From the NCBI RefSeq assembly GCF_000184945.1, contig NZ_GL586311.1, forward strand, positions 926,502 through 990,501: a DNA stretch of 64,000 nt. The letters run 5' to 3'. Shown piece by piece: positions 53,540 through 61,925 of the stretch. Under the pieces are notes generated by a model that was not told the DNA's origin, searched no databases, and saw only the letters and a list, made by a program, of their open reading frames with translations. Numbering within the stretch: the first letter of the stretch is position 1; each line of letters begins with the position of its first letter. Position numbers and translations under genes: made by a program. The stretch comes from Segatella buccae ATCC 33574. Its GTDB lineage: Bacteria; Bacteroidota; Bacteroidia; Bacteroidales; Bacteroidaceae.

Positions 53540-55441
53540 TTAAAGTTTGATGATTCGTTCGTTGAAGGTCTTGCCTGCATTAGCCGCCTCGTCGGTCTTG
53601 ATGACCCGCTCGAAGCCGCCTACGAGTTCGCTCACCATGAAAGGCTGCCCTTTCACCTGATTGTACTGATAGGGTGCAAAACCGTTGATGCGTATGCGCA
53701 GGAGCGCGGCCAACTGCCCCAGGTTTTGCTCCGCCACCACCGCCTTCTTGTAGCGCAGCAGCACTTCGGCTGTGTTGGCAGGCAGCGGATTGATGTATTG
53801 GAACTGTGCCAAAGCCACCTTATACCCCCTGCCACGGAGTTCTTCCATGGCCGAATAGAGATGCCCATAAGTGCTCCCGAAGCCCACGATGAGCAGTTCC
53901 GCGTCGTCGGCATCGCCCTCCACCTCAAGGTCGGGCACGGGAATCTTCGCCACTTTCTCGAAGCGCAGACGGTCCATCAGGTCGTGATTCTCAGGTTCGG
54001 TGGATATGGCCCCGGTCTCGCCGTCTTTCTCCAATCCGCCGAGGATGTGCTCATAGCCCTCCTGTCCGGGGATGGCCCAATAGCGCACCCGGCTTTCCTT
54101 GTCGCGCCGGTAGGGCGTGTAATTGAACTTCTGCGACTCGGGAGCGTAGTGGGGATGTATCTCCGGCAGTTCGTCCATCGTGGGCAAGCGCCATGCCCCC
54201 GACCCATTGGCGATGAAAGCGTCGGTGAGCAGCGTCACCGGCGTGAGATGTTCCAGTGCCATCTTGGCCGCCATGTAGGCCGACTCGAAGCAGTTGGTAG
54301 GGCTCGTGGCGGCTATCACGGGCATGGGACTCTCGCCGTTGCGCCCGTAGAGCACTTGCAAGAGGTCGGTCTGTTCGGCCTTGGTGGGCAGTCCGGTGGA
54401 CGGACCGCCGCGCTGCACGTCGATGACCACCAGCGGCAATTCGTCGATGACGGCCAGATTGATGGTCTCCGACTTCAGGCAAATGCCCGGCCCGGAGGTC
54501 GATGTGGCGGCAAGAGCTCCTGCAAAAGAGGCCCCCACGGCACTGGCACAGGCCGAAATCTCATCCTCACACTGCACGGTGATCACGCCGCACGACTTGT
54601 GTTTGGCCAGTTCGTGGAGGATATCTGTGGCCGGAGTGATGGGATAGGAACCCAGGAAAAGCTGCAAACCGGCTTTCTCGGCGGCCGCTATCAAGCCGTA
54701 GGCCGTGGCCTTGTTGCCGGTGATGTCCATATAGCGGCCCTTCGTCTTGTGCTTACTCTCGATGCGGTAGGTGGCCGGTACGGAGGCATGGGTGTTGCCG
54801 GCATAGTCGTAGCCGGCCTCCACCACCTTGATATTGTTGACCGCCAGATGGGGCTTCTTGGCAAACTTCTTCTCCAAGAAATTGGCGATGAGTTTGCGGT
54901 CGCGGTTGAACAGCCAGCAGACGATGCCCAGCGCAAACATGTTGCGGCACTTGAGAATCGACTTGTTGTCCATGCCCGAATCCTTGAGGCACTCTTTCAC
55001 CATTGTGGTGATGGGACAGTCCACCACACAGTCGGGGTCGATGCCGAGCTCTCCGAGGTAGTCGTCGGTTGCAAACTCGGCCTTCCGTAGGTTGGAATGG
55101 TTGAAGTCGTCGGTGTCGATGATGATGGTGGCCTGCGGTTTGGCATACTTGAGCTGCGTCTTGAGCGCAGCCGGGTTCATTGCTACAAGCACATCGCATT
55201 GGTCGCCCGGCGTGAGCACCTTCTCACCTCCGATGTGTACCTGAAAGCCGCTTACCCCCGTGAGCGACCCTTGCGGTGCCCGGATGTCGGCCGGATAGTC
55301 AGGAAATGTGGAAATGCCATTGCCCACGGTTGCAGACACGGTGGTGAAGATGTTGCCCGCCAACTGCATACCGTCGCCCGAGTCGCCCGAGAAGCGCACG
55401 ACTACCTGGTCCAATTCTTTTACTTCAATTTGTTCTGCCAT
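53540..55441 (-). CDS. korA: 2-oxoacid:ferredoxin oxidoreductase, alpha (gamma-alpha fused) subunit
   Basis: A 633-residue subunit with a gamma domain first (about 1-200: VVRFSGDSGDGMQLAGNIF, CDVLVAMNP) and the alpha pyrimidine domain next (about 230-620: GSYPITPATDILHELA, CEDEISACASAVGASFAG, STSGPGICLKSE). The gamma-alpha fusion is the common KorA layout in Bacteroidetes. The gene is first in a korA-korB operon. Substrate choice (2-oxoglutarate versus branched oxoacids) is inferred from family custom. Confidence 0.93.
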   Translation of the reverse strand: MAEQIEVKELDQVVVRFSGDSGDGMQLAGNIFTTVSATVGNGISTFPDYPADIRAPQGSLTGVSGFQVHIGGEKVLTPGDQCDVLVAMNPAALKTQLKYAKPQATIIIDTDDFNHSNLRKAEFATDDYLGELGIDPDCVVDCPITTMVKECLKDSGMDNKSILKCRNMFALGIVCWLFNRDRKLIANFLEKKFAKKPHLAVNNIKVVEAGYDYAGNTHASVPATYRIESKHKTKGRYMDITGNKATAYGLIAAAEKAGLQLFLGSYPITPATDILHELAKHKSCGVITVQCEDEISACASAVGASFAGALAATSTSGPGICLKSETINLAVIDELPLVVIDVQRGGPSTGLPTKAEQTDLLQVLYGRNGESPMPVIAATSPTNCFESAYMAAKMALEHLTPVTLLTDAFIANGSGAWRLPTMDELPEIHPHYAPESQKFNYTPYRRDKESRVRYWAIPGQEGYEHILGGLEKDGETGAISTEPENHDLMDRLRFEKVAKIPVPDLEVEGDADDAELLIVGFGSTYGHLYSAMEELRGRGYKVALAQFQYINPLPANTAEVLLRYKKAVVAEQNLGQLAALLRIRINGFAPYQYNQVKGQPFMVSELVGGFERVIKTDEAANAGKTFNERIIKL

Positions 55442-55637
55442 AATGTTCCCTGTATTAGAGTGTTGTTTTCATGATGGCAAAGGTGGGAATTATTATTGAG
55501 AAAACAAAATATTTACACTTGTTTTTTCTGTAAATAATACAAAAACATGGAAGAGGATGAGTAGGCCTCCGAATCTCCCTTAGCTGCCGGAGGAATGGAA
55601 GGGGATTGACGGGGAGGAGGAATCGTCACCCAAACGC

Positions 55638-55675
55638 ATGGGGCGGACAGGCTCGAAGCCCACCCGCCCCATGAA
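55638..55675. repeat. CATGGGGCGG hairpin
   Basis: CATGGGGCGG and its near-complement CCCGCCCCATG flank a GGCTCGAAGCC hairpin. It lies just downstream of the nucleoside kinase on the minus strand; no T run follows. Confidence 0.5.
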
Positions 55676-55715
55676 AGAACCGATACTGCCGAGAGGGATA
55701 CCGGCAGCGTTGTGG

Positions 55716-57377
55716 TCAATATTTGAATGAGCTTCCGCCCAGAAACTCGCGCAGGAGGCTGGTCGGGGGAATGTCATCATTGGACACCGGCGAGAAGTAG
55801 CGGAGGAACTTGAGCAGGCGGTAGGCCTCGGCATGTTCCTCACAGTTCTCGGGCACCTGCTGCAACAGCGGTTCGGCTTGGGGCCGGATGACGGCAAACT
55901 CGAAGAGCATGGCTGTGTTGAACATCGCATCGGCATTCTCCTGATAGGGGAATATCCACTTGTTCTCGCCCGCCCTCACGCTGGGCCAGCGGCGGATGGT
56001 GTCGCGGGCGTTGACTCCGCGATACTTATAGTCGCGGATGATGCGGCGCAACAGCCGGTTGTCGGTGGTGGGAATGTAGTTGTGGGTGTCGAGAAGGATG
56101 GTCGTCAAGGCCGAGGCATAGACGCGGAACTTCTGCTGTTCGGGAATCAAGGCCGTCAGTTCGGGATTGAGCGCGTGTATGCCTTCCACCACGAGCACAT
56201 TGTTTTCGTCCATCCTCAGTCGCTTTCCGCTGCGCTCGCTCATGCCCGTCTGGAAGTTGTATTTGGGCAACTCCACCTCCTCTCCGCGGAAAAGGGCACT
56301 GAACTGTTCGTTGATGAGCGGCAGGTTGAGGGCGTAGATGCTCTCGTAGTCGAGTTCGCCCGACTCGTCTTTGGGCGTGTGATGCCGATCCACGAAATAG
56401 TCATCGAGTGAAATCTGCAACGGTTTGAGCCCGTTGGCCAGCAGTTGGATGGAGAGCCGCTTGCAAGTAGTGGTCTTCCCCGACGATGAAGGGCCGGCCA
56501 GCAACACCAGCTTCACACCCTTGCGGTTGGCTATCTCGTCGGCTATCTTCGCTATCTTTTTCTCCTGCAAGGCCTCCGACACGTTGATGAGGTCGGTGGC
56601 GTGGCCGCCGTGTACAGCTTCGTTGAAGTCTCCCACGGTGCGTATGCCCATGATGTCTTGCCAGCGGTGATGCTCCTTGAATATCTCAAACATCTTGTCC
56701 TGCCGGGTCATTTCGCCCAGCACACCGGGATTTTTGAGCGACGGGATGCGCAGCAGCATACCGTCGTAATATTTTTCCAAGCCGAAGAGATAGAGCTGCG
56801 AGGTGTTGGTGAGCAACGAACCGTAGTAGTAGTCGAGGTAGTCGTCTATCTGATAGTAGGTGGTGTAGAGCGAACCTATGCTCTCCAGAAGTTTCACTTT
56901 GCTGTCTGCCCCCTTCTCGCGGAACATGCGTATGGCCTCCTCCGTGGGCACTTCAAAGCGCCGGATGGGTATCCCGGCATCGATGATCTCCTGCATACGC
57001 CGGCGTATGTTGTCCACATCCTGAAGCCCCACGGCATGGCCGATGTCGAGATTCACGAAATAACCGTTGGAGACGGGTATGTCGATGACCACTTCCGAGT
57101 GACGGTAGATGTCGTGTACGGCTTTGGAAAGCACGAAGAAAAGCGTGCGTGTGTAGTTGCGTGAGGCCGAAGCTGTGTACATGTCCTGAAACTCCACGTC
57201 CTTGGAGTGGTAGAGCCGGTAGTGCATGCCCTCCACCTTATTATTGACTTTGGCGCTGATGGGGCCGTAATCCATTTTCAGATTAAATTCGCGGAAAACG
57301 TCAGAAAGTGTGCTTCCGATAGCAATCTTTTGAGTTTTTTTATTATTTTTGCAACGTATTTGTATAACTTGTTTCAT
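55716..57377 (-). CDS. TGS-like domain nucleoside kinase (uridine kinase type)
   Basis: A 553-residue protein whose N-terminal part (about 1-250) resembles the TGS and second additional domains of threonyl-tRNA synthetase (IGSTLSDVFREFNLKMD, RRFEVPTEEAIRMFREKG). The C-terminal half (about 280-480) is a uridine-kinase-like P-loop domain (LLAGPSSSGKTTTCKRLS, SLDDYFVDRHHTPKD, NVLVVEGIHALNPELT). Such fusions are annotated as nucleoside kinase in Bacteroidales; they may phosphorylate uridine or cytidine. A -7 box (TAACTTTG) is at 57410-57417. Confidence 0.9.
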   Translation of the reverse strand: MKQVIQIRCKNNKKTQKIAIGSTLSDVFREFNLKMDYGPISAKVNNKVEGMHYRLYHSKDVEFQDMYTASASRNYTRTLFFVLSKAVHDIYRHSEVVIDIPVSNGYFVNLDIGHAVGLQDVDNIRRRMQEIIDAGIPIRRFEVPTEEAIRMFREKGADSKVKLLESIGSLYTTYYQIDDYLDYYYGSLLTNTSQLYLFGLEKYYDGMLLRIPSLKNPGVLGEMTRQDKMFEIFKEHHRWQDIMGIRTVGDFNEAVHGGHATDLINVSEALQEKKIAKIADEIANRKGVKLVLLAGPSSSGKTTTCKRLSIQLLANGLKPLQISLDDYFVDRHHTPKDESGELDYESIYALNLPLINEQFSALFRGEEVELPKYNFQTGMSERSGKRLRMDENNVLVVEGIHALNPELTALIPEQQKFRVYASALTTILLDTHNYIPTTDNRLLRRIIRDYKYRGVNARDTIRRWPSVRAGENKWIFPYQENADAMFNTAMLFEFAVIRPQAEPLLQQVPENCEEHAEAYRLLKFLRYFSPVSNDDIPPTSLLREFLGGSSFKY

Positions 57378-57409
57378 CTGTGTTGTGTCATTGAATTTAA
57401 CATCGGTGT

Positions 57410-57417
57410 CAAAGTTA
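57410..57417 (-). promoter_or_regulatory. -7 box (TAACTTTG) of the nucleoside kinase gene
   Basis: Minus-strand TAnnTTTG match 33 bp upstream of the gene, in the short divergent gap with the transporter gene. Confidence 0.5.
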
Positions 57418-57457
57418 ATAAGAAATATCGACCTAAGCCCACTATTTGAATTAAAAT

Positions 57458-59167
57458 ATGTCGATTTGGATCTTTTTTAAACTTATCGGTTCTCTGGCCC
57501 TTCTGATGTTCGGCATGAAGTCAATGAGCGACAGCCTGCAGAAGATGGCCGGGCCGCAACTGCGCCACGTGCTCGGCGCCATGACCACCAACCGCTTCAC
57601 GGGCATCCTCACCGGTACGTTCATCACGGCCGCAGTGCAGTCGTCCACAGCCACCACAGTGATGACCGTGAGCTTTGTCAACGCCGGCCTCCTGACTCTG
57701 GCACAGGCCATCTCCGTCATCATGGGTGCCAACATCGGCACCACGCTCACCGCCTGGATCATGTCGGCGGGCTTTTCTTTCAACATCACCGACTTCGTGT
57801 GGCCGGCCTTTTTCATTGCCATCATCCTCATTTATTCAAAGAAGCGTAAGATTGCGGGCGACTTCATCTTCGGTGTGTCGTTCATGTTTCTCGGCTTGGG
57901 CACGCTCCGGCAGACCGGCATAGACATGGACTTGGCCCACACCCAGCCCGTGCTCGATTTCTTCGCCTCGTTCGACCCCAACAGTTTCCTCACCACCATC
58001 ATATTCCTGCTCATCGGGTCGGTGCTCACGATGTGCGTGCAGAGCTCCGCCGCCATCATGGCCATCACGATGATACTCTGCTCCACGGGCGTGCTGCCCA
58101 TCTATCAGGGCATCGCACTGGTGATGGGTGAGAACATCGGAACCACCGTGACCTCCAACATAGCGGCTATGACGGCCAACACACAGGCCCGCAGGGCAGC
58201 TTTCGCCCACATGTTCTTCAACCTCTTTGGTGTGCTTTGGGTGCTCATCGTTTTCCGGCCTTTCATCAACATGGTGTGCGGTTTCGTGGGCTATGACGAG
58301 ACGATGGTAAAGACCGACAGCCACTTTGTGGAGAACGTGGCCAAGCTCTCGTTTGTGCTGGCGGCCTTCCACACGTGCTTCAACCTCACCAATACGGCCA
58401 TCCTCGTGTGGTTTATCCCGCAGATAGAGAAAATCGTGTGTTATGTCATCAAGCCCAAGAGGAAGGCCGATGAAGATGACTTCCGCCTGCGCTTCATCCA
58501 GACCGGCATCATGAAGACGCCGGAAATCTCTGTCCTCGAGGCCCAAAAGGAAATACACTCCTTTGCCGAGCGCATACAGCGCATGTTCGGCATGGTGAGG
58601 GAGCTGCTGGGAGAGAAGAATCCCGACAAGTTTGTGAAGCTCTTCTCGCGCATCGAGAAATACGAGGGCATCTCCGACAACATGGAGATAGAGATAGCCA
58701 ACTATCTCGACCAAGTGAGCGATGCCCACTTGAGCGACGAGACGAAGGCCAAGATACGCGCCATGCTGCGCGAGATAAGCGAGATAGAGAGTATCGGCGA
58801 CTCCTGCTACAACATCGCCCGCACCATCAGCCGCAAGATAAACGGCAAGGAAGACTTCACCGCCAAGCAGTATGAGCATATCCATCAGATGTTCGAACTC
58901 ACCGACAATTCCCTCTCGCAGATGAACATCATCCTCGTGGGGCACAAGAGCGACGTGGATGTCAACCACTCGTTCAACATCGAGAACGAAATCAACAACT
59001 ACCGCAACCAGTTGAAGACGCAAAACATCAACGACGTGAACAATCACGAATACACCTACGCCATCGGCACGATGTACATGGACATCATACAGGAGTGCGA
59101 GAAGCTGGGCGACTATGTGGTCAACGTGGTGGAGGCCCGCATGGGCATCCGGCAGCACGAGGCATAA
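57458..59167 (+). CDS. Na/Pi-cotransporter family protein with PhoU tail, paralogue 1
   Basis: A 569-residue membrane protein. The transport part (about 1-330) shows the two inverted family repeats with the QSS signature (AAVQSSTATTVMTVSF and CVQSSAAIMAITMIL) plus GANIGTTLTAW and GENIGTTVTSN. The C-terminal 220 residues form a PhoU-like helical domain (RIQRMFGMVRELL, REISEIESIGDSCYN). It probably imports phosphate with sodium or senses it. Followed by a strong terminator and then its own paralogue. Confidence 0.93.
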   Translation: MSIWIFFKLIGSLALLMFGMKSMSDSLQKMAGPQLRHVLGAMTTNRFTGILTGTFITAAVQSSTATTVMTVSFVNAGLLTLAQAISVIMGANIGTTLTAWIMSAGFSFNITDFVWPAFFIAIILIYSKKRKIAGDFIFGVSFMFLGLGTLRQTGIDMDLAHTQPVLDFFASFDPNSFLTTIIFLLIGSVLTMCVQSSAAIMAITMILCSTGVLPIYQGIALVMGENIGTTVTSNIAAMTANTQARRAAFAHMFFNLFGVLWVLIVFRPFINMVCGFVGYDETMVKTDSHFVENVAKLSFVLAAFHTCFNLTNTAILVWFIPQIEKIVCYVIKPKRKADEDDFRLRFIQTGIMKTPEISVLEAQKEIHSFAERIQRMFGMVRELLGEKNPDKFVKLFSRIEKYEGISDNMEIEIANYLDQVSDAHLSDETKAKIRAMLREISEIESIGDSCYNIARTISRKINGKEDFTAKQYEHIHQMFELTDNSLSQMNIILVGHKSDVDVNHSFNIENEINNYRNQLKTQNINDVNNHEYTYAIGTMYMDIIQECEKLGDYVVNVVEARMGIRQHEA

Positions 59168-59193
59168 ATACATTATCTTTCAAAGCATGAAAT

Positions 59194-59230
59194 AAAAATC
59201 CCTTTCAACACACATTGAAAGGGATTTTTT
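59194..59230 (+). terminator. Intrinsic terminator between the two Na/Pi paralogues
   Basis: Perfect 15-bp arms AAAAATCCCTTTCAA (59194-59208) and TTGAAAGGGATTTTT (59215-59229). The T run ends directly at the next promoter box. Confidence 0.88.
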
Positions 59231-59231
59231 A

Positions 59232-59239
59232 TATCTTTG
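59232..59239 (+). promoter_or_regulatory. -7 box (TATCTTTG) of the second Na/Pi gene
   Basis: TATCTTTG begins 2 bp after the terminator's T run. ATG is at 59280, giving a leader of about 35 nt. The -33 region would fall inside the terminator hairpin. Confidence 0.6.
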
Positions 59240-59279
59240 TAGCATCATTACAATACATTACACCAATATTCCCTGATTT

Positions 59280-61001
59280 ATGAGTGGAAACTATCTCGTG
59301 ATTTTCCTGAAGATTCTCGGTTCGCTGGCCTTGCTCATCTATGGCATGAAAGTGATGAGCGAAGCGTTGCAGAAGATGGCCGGATCGCAGTTGCGCCACA
59401 TTCTGGGCGCGATGACCACCAACCGTTTCACCGGCATGTTCACCGGCACGTTCATCACCTGTGCCGTGCAGTCGTCGTCGGCCACCACGGTGATGACGGT
59501 CAGCTTCGTCAATGCCGGTCTGCTCACGCTGGCCCAGGCCATCTCGGTCATCATGGGTGCCAATATCGGCACCACGCTCACGGCCTGGATCATGTCGCTC
59601 GGCTACAACGTAGACCTCACGATGGTTGTCTTCCCGGCCTTCTTCATCGGCATCATCCTCATCTACAGCAAGAGCCGGCGCTACGTCGGCGACTTCCTCT
59701 TCGGCATCGCCTTCCTCTTTTTCTCGCTCGTGCTGCTGAGCGATGCCGGCAAGGCACTCGACCTTGAGCACAATCCCGATGCCATCCACTTCTTCGCCTC
59801 GTTCGACACAGGGAGCCACCTCACCATCATCATCTTCCTGCTCGTTGGCACGCTCATCACGTGCATCGTGCAGTCGTCGGCTGCCGTGATGGCCATCACC
59901 ATCCTGCTCTGCTCCACGGGTGTGCTGCCCATCTATCTCGGCATCGCACTGGTGATGGGCGAGAACATCGGCACCACCGCCACGGCCAATCTGGCCGCAC
60001 TCGGAGCCAACACCCAAGCGCGGAGGGCGGCACTGGCCCACTTGGTGTTCAATGTGTTCGGCGTGGTGTGGGTGCTCATACTTTTCTATCCGTTCGTCGA
60101 CTTTGTGTGCGGCCTTGTGGGCTACAATCCCACCGACACCGCCCTCTCCACTGCCGAGAAGGCCCACCTGCTGCCCATCGTGCTGGCAGCCTTCCACACC
60201 TGTTTCAACGTGGCCAACACGGGCATACTCATCTGGTGCATCCCGCTCATTGAGAAAGTGGTGTGCGCACTCATCAAGCCCAAACCCGTGAAGGAAGACG
60301 AAGATTTCCGTTTGCGCTTCATTCAGGCCGGCATCATGAAGACACCGGAACTCTCTGTGTTTGAGGCCCAAAAAGAGATGGCCTCCTTCGGTGAGCGCAT
60401 ACAGCGCATGTTCGGCATGGTGCAGGAACTTCTGGGGCTCGACAACGGCGACCAGTTTGACAAACTCTACGAGCGCATTGCCAAATATGAGGACATCTCC
60501 GACAACATGGAGATAGAGATAGCCAAGTATCTCGACCAAGTGAGCAACGCCCATCTGAGCGATGACACCAAAGCCAAGATACGCGCCATGTTGCGCGAGA
60601 TAAGCGAGATAGAGAGCATCGGCGACTCCTGTTTCAACATGGCGCGCACCATCAGCCGCCGGGTGAAGGGCACAGAAAACTTCACCTCCCGGCAGTATGA
60701 GAACATCCACCAGATGATGGAGCTCACCAACACGGCCCTGACGGAGATGAACTACATGTTCACTCACGACAAGCAGACGCTCAATCCGGACCGCTCGTTC
60801 ACCATCGAGAACGAAATCAACAACTACCGCAACCAACTGCGGAAACAGAACATTGATGCCATCGAGAATAACGAGTACACCTACAGCATCGGCACGATGT
60901 ACATGGACATCATTCAAGAGTGTGAGAAGCTGGGCGACTATGTGGTCAACGTGGTGGAGGCCCGCATGAACACGCGCCAGAAGGATATGCAGGAAGCGTA
61001 G
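59280..61001 (+). CDS. Na/Pi-cotransporter family protein with PhoU tail, paralogue 2
   Basis: A 573-residue paralogue of the gene just upstream, with the same order: CAVQSSSATTVMTVSF, GANIGTTLTAWIM, CIVQSSAAVMAITIL, GENIGTTATANL and a PhoU-like tail (RIQRMFGMVQELLG, REISEIESIGDSCFN). Several long stretches are near-identical to paralogue 1, especially the PhoU part, while the hydrophobic segments around residues 100-160 and 280-300 have diverged. It has its own promoter, so the two copies can be expressed separately. Confidence 0.93.
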   Translation: MSGNYLVIFLKILGSLALLIYGMKVMSEALQKMAGSQLRHILGAMTTNRFTGMFTGTFITCAVQSSSATTVMTVSFVNAGLLTLAQAISVIMGANIGTTLTAWIMSLGYNVDLTMVVFPAFFIGIILIYSKSRRYVGDFLFGIAFLFFSLVLLSDAGKALDLEHNPDAIHFFASFDTGSHLTIIIFLLVGTLITCIVQSSAAVMAITILLCSTGVLPIYLGIALVMGENIGTTATANLAALGANTQARRAALAHLVFNVFGVVWVLILFYPFVDFVCGLVGYNPTDTALSTAEKAHLLPIVLAAFHTCFNVANTGILIWCIPLIEKVVCALIKPKPVKEDEDFRLRFIQAGIMKTPELSVFEAQKEMASFGERIQRMFGMVQELLGLDNGDQFDKLYERIAKYEDISDNMEIEIAKYLDQVSNAHLSDDTKAKIRAMLREISEIESIGDSCFNMARTISRRVKGTENFTSRQYENIHQMMELTNTALTEMNYMFTHDKQTLNPDRSFTIENEINNYRNQLRKQNIDAIENNEYTYSIGTMYMDIIQECEKLGDYVVNVVEARMNTRQKDMQEA

Positions 61002-61173
61002 CGACGGGGACGGGCAGCCCGGCCGCCGGATGGGGTGAAGCCGGCCCGTGGAGGCGCAAGCCTCTCCTCACACTCGCCGCCCGGCACAGGTTTCTCCGCA
61101 TTGGAAAGGCCTGTGCCGCGCTCCTTCTTCCCGCCGGCAAGCCGGATTATCTGTAAACATCTTTTGTTCCAAA

Positions 61174-61503
61174 TTTGCATTTTCCCCATTTTTATCGTAT
61201 CTTTGCATTGGCAAGGGAAGCGCGAGGGCGTTTCCCTTTTTTTGATTACCAATCCACCTACAGCCCCCCAACCCCCTAAAGGGTGCTTTTTCGGGCCGAA
61301 AGGCTTTGCAAAACGGCCTTTTTCGCCTTCTCGCTCGGCCCGAATGAGCTTCTGACTGTGGCCCTTTTGCAATGTCGTTTGGGCTTAGTGAGAAAATCGA
61401 TGTGGCTAATTGGGCTGACAAGGCGGATATAGCCGGCGTGACAAATGGCTGTGGAAGAATCTCGTGTCAGGCTTTTTCGAAAGATTTAATAGTTCGTGCT
61501 ATA
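61174..61503 (+). repeat. Promoter-hairpin dispersed element, copy D
   Basis: The same element as 13047-13376. TTTG (61174-61177), TATCTTTG (61198-61205), the hairpin (61213-61238), TGATTACCAATCCACC, CGGGCCGAAAGGCTTTGC and the 3' block to AAAGATTTAATAGTTCGTGC are all present. It is closest in sequence to copy B. The preceding 61002-61173 is GC-rich and has no visible gene. Confidence 0.87.
61198..61243 (+). ncRNA. Candidate tiny self-terminated RNA unit, copy D
   Basis: TATCTTTG, then stem AAGGGAAGCGC (61213-61223), GAGG tetraloop, GCGTTTCCCTT (61228-61238) and seven T. The stem pair that is A-T in the other copies is G-C here on both sides, a compensatory change. Confidence 0.42.
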
Positions 61504-61504
61504 G

Positions 61505-61612
61505 GGAGGCCTCCCCCGACCCCTCCGAAGGAGGGGAGTGCCTCGCGGGGCAAAGGCTGCTTAAGCCGCCTAAGTTAGGGGGGTGGGGGGTTGAACAAGG
61601 GGCACTGTCGGG
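61505..61612. repeat. CCCCTCCGAAGGAGGGG repeat plus one CCCCCTAA-type unit
   Basis: GGCCTCCCCCGACCCCTCCG, AAGGAGGGGAGTGCCTCGC and then GCTTAAGCCGCCTAAGTTAG with TTGAACAAGG. This is the same order of modules as found after repeat copy C (52250-52345), so the composite element is longer than 330 bp. Confidence 0.75.
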
Positions 61613-61652
61613 TTGTTAGAGTAGCACTTTATGCCTGCCCGATACAAAGCGT

Positions 61653-61814
61653 CTACAACACCGTTGCGGCCCGGCTTATTTTCTTGATGCGCTCCATGAT
61701 GGACGGAACTTTACGGGACCTCGTGCATATTTCGGCAAGATTTCGAGTTTGGCCCATATAGGAGCTGCGCACGCTTATGGTTTTCGGCACACCCGTGAAA
61801 AGCAGACTATTCAT
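61653..61814 (-). other. Gap before the PL11 gene; possible 53-codon frame
   Basis: The stretch 61613-61879 has no convincing gene. A minus-strand frame of 53 codons (starting MNSLLFTGVPKTI, ending SRAATVL) with a TAATTTTG box (61846-61853) upstream is the only candidate. It matches no family I know and may be chance or a gene remnant. Confidence 0.2.
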
Positions 61815-61879
61815 CTCCGCATATCAAAAAAACAAGGGGCAATATCAAAATTAAGGGGTGAGATTATCGGGTAATTCCG

Positions 61880-61887
61880 TAAATTTG
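61880..61887 (+). promoter_or_regulatory. -7 box (TAAATTTG) of the PL11 gene
   Basis: TAAATTTG preceded by GGGTAATTCCG, 39 bp before the ATG. The absence of a TTTG -33 box suggests activator-dependent expression. Confidence 0.55.
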
Positions 61888-61925
61888 TGCGCAAAACACT
61901 CACAGACTAAAAACCTGAAGCACAA

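Noticed and set aside
53726..55090. Plus-strand frame of 454 codons
   Set aside because: Antisense to korA; no family motifs.
55513..55936. Minus-strand frames containing GRVGFEPVRPMRLGDDSS
   Set aside because: They read across a palindromic intergenic repeat and the kinase end in the wrong frame; a typical spurious product.
57836..60917. Long minus-strand frames of 445 and 562 codons
   Set aside because: Antisense to the two Na/Pi paralogues. Their similarity to each other only mirrors the duplication.
61002..61173. Gene in the GC-rich stretch after the second transporter
   Set aside because: Only short overlapping frames; no start, signal or family pattern.
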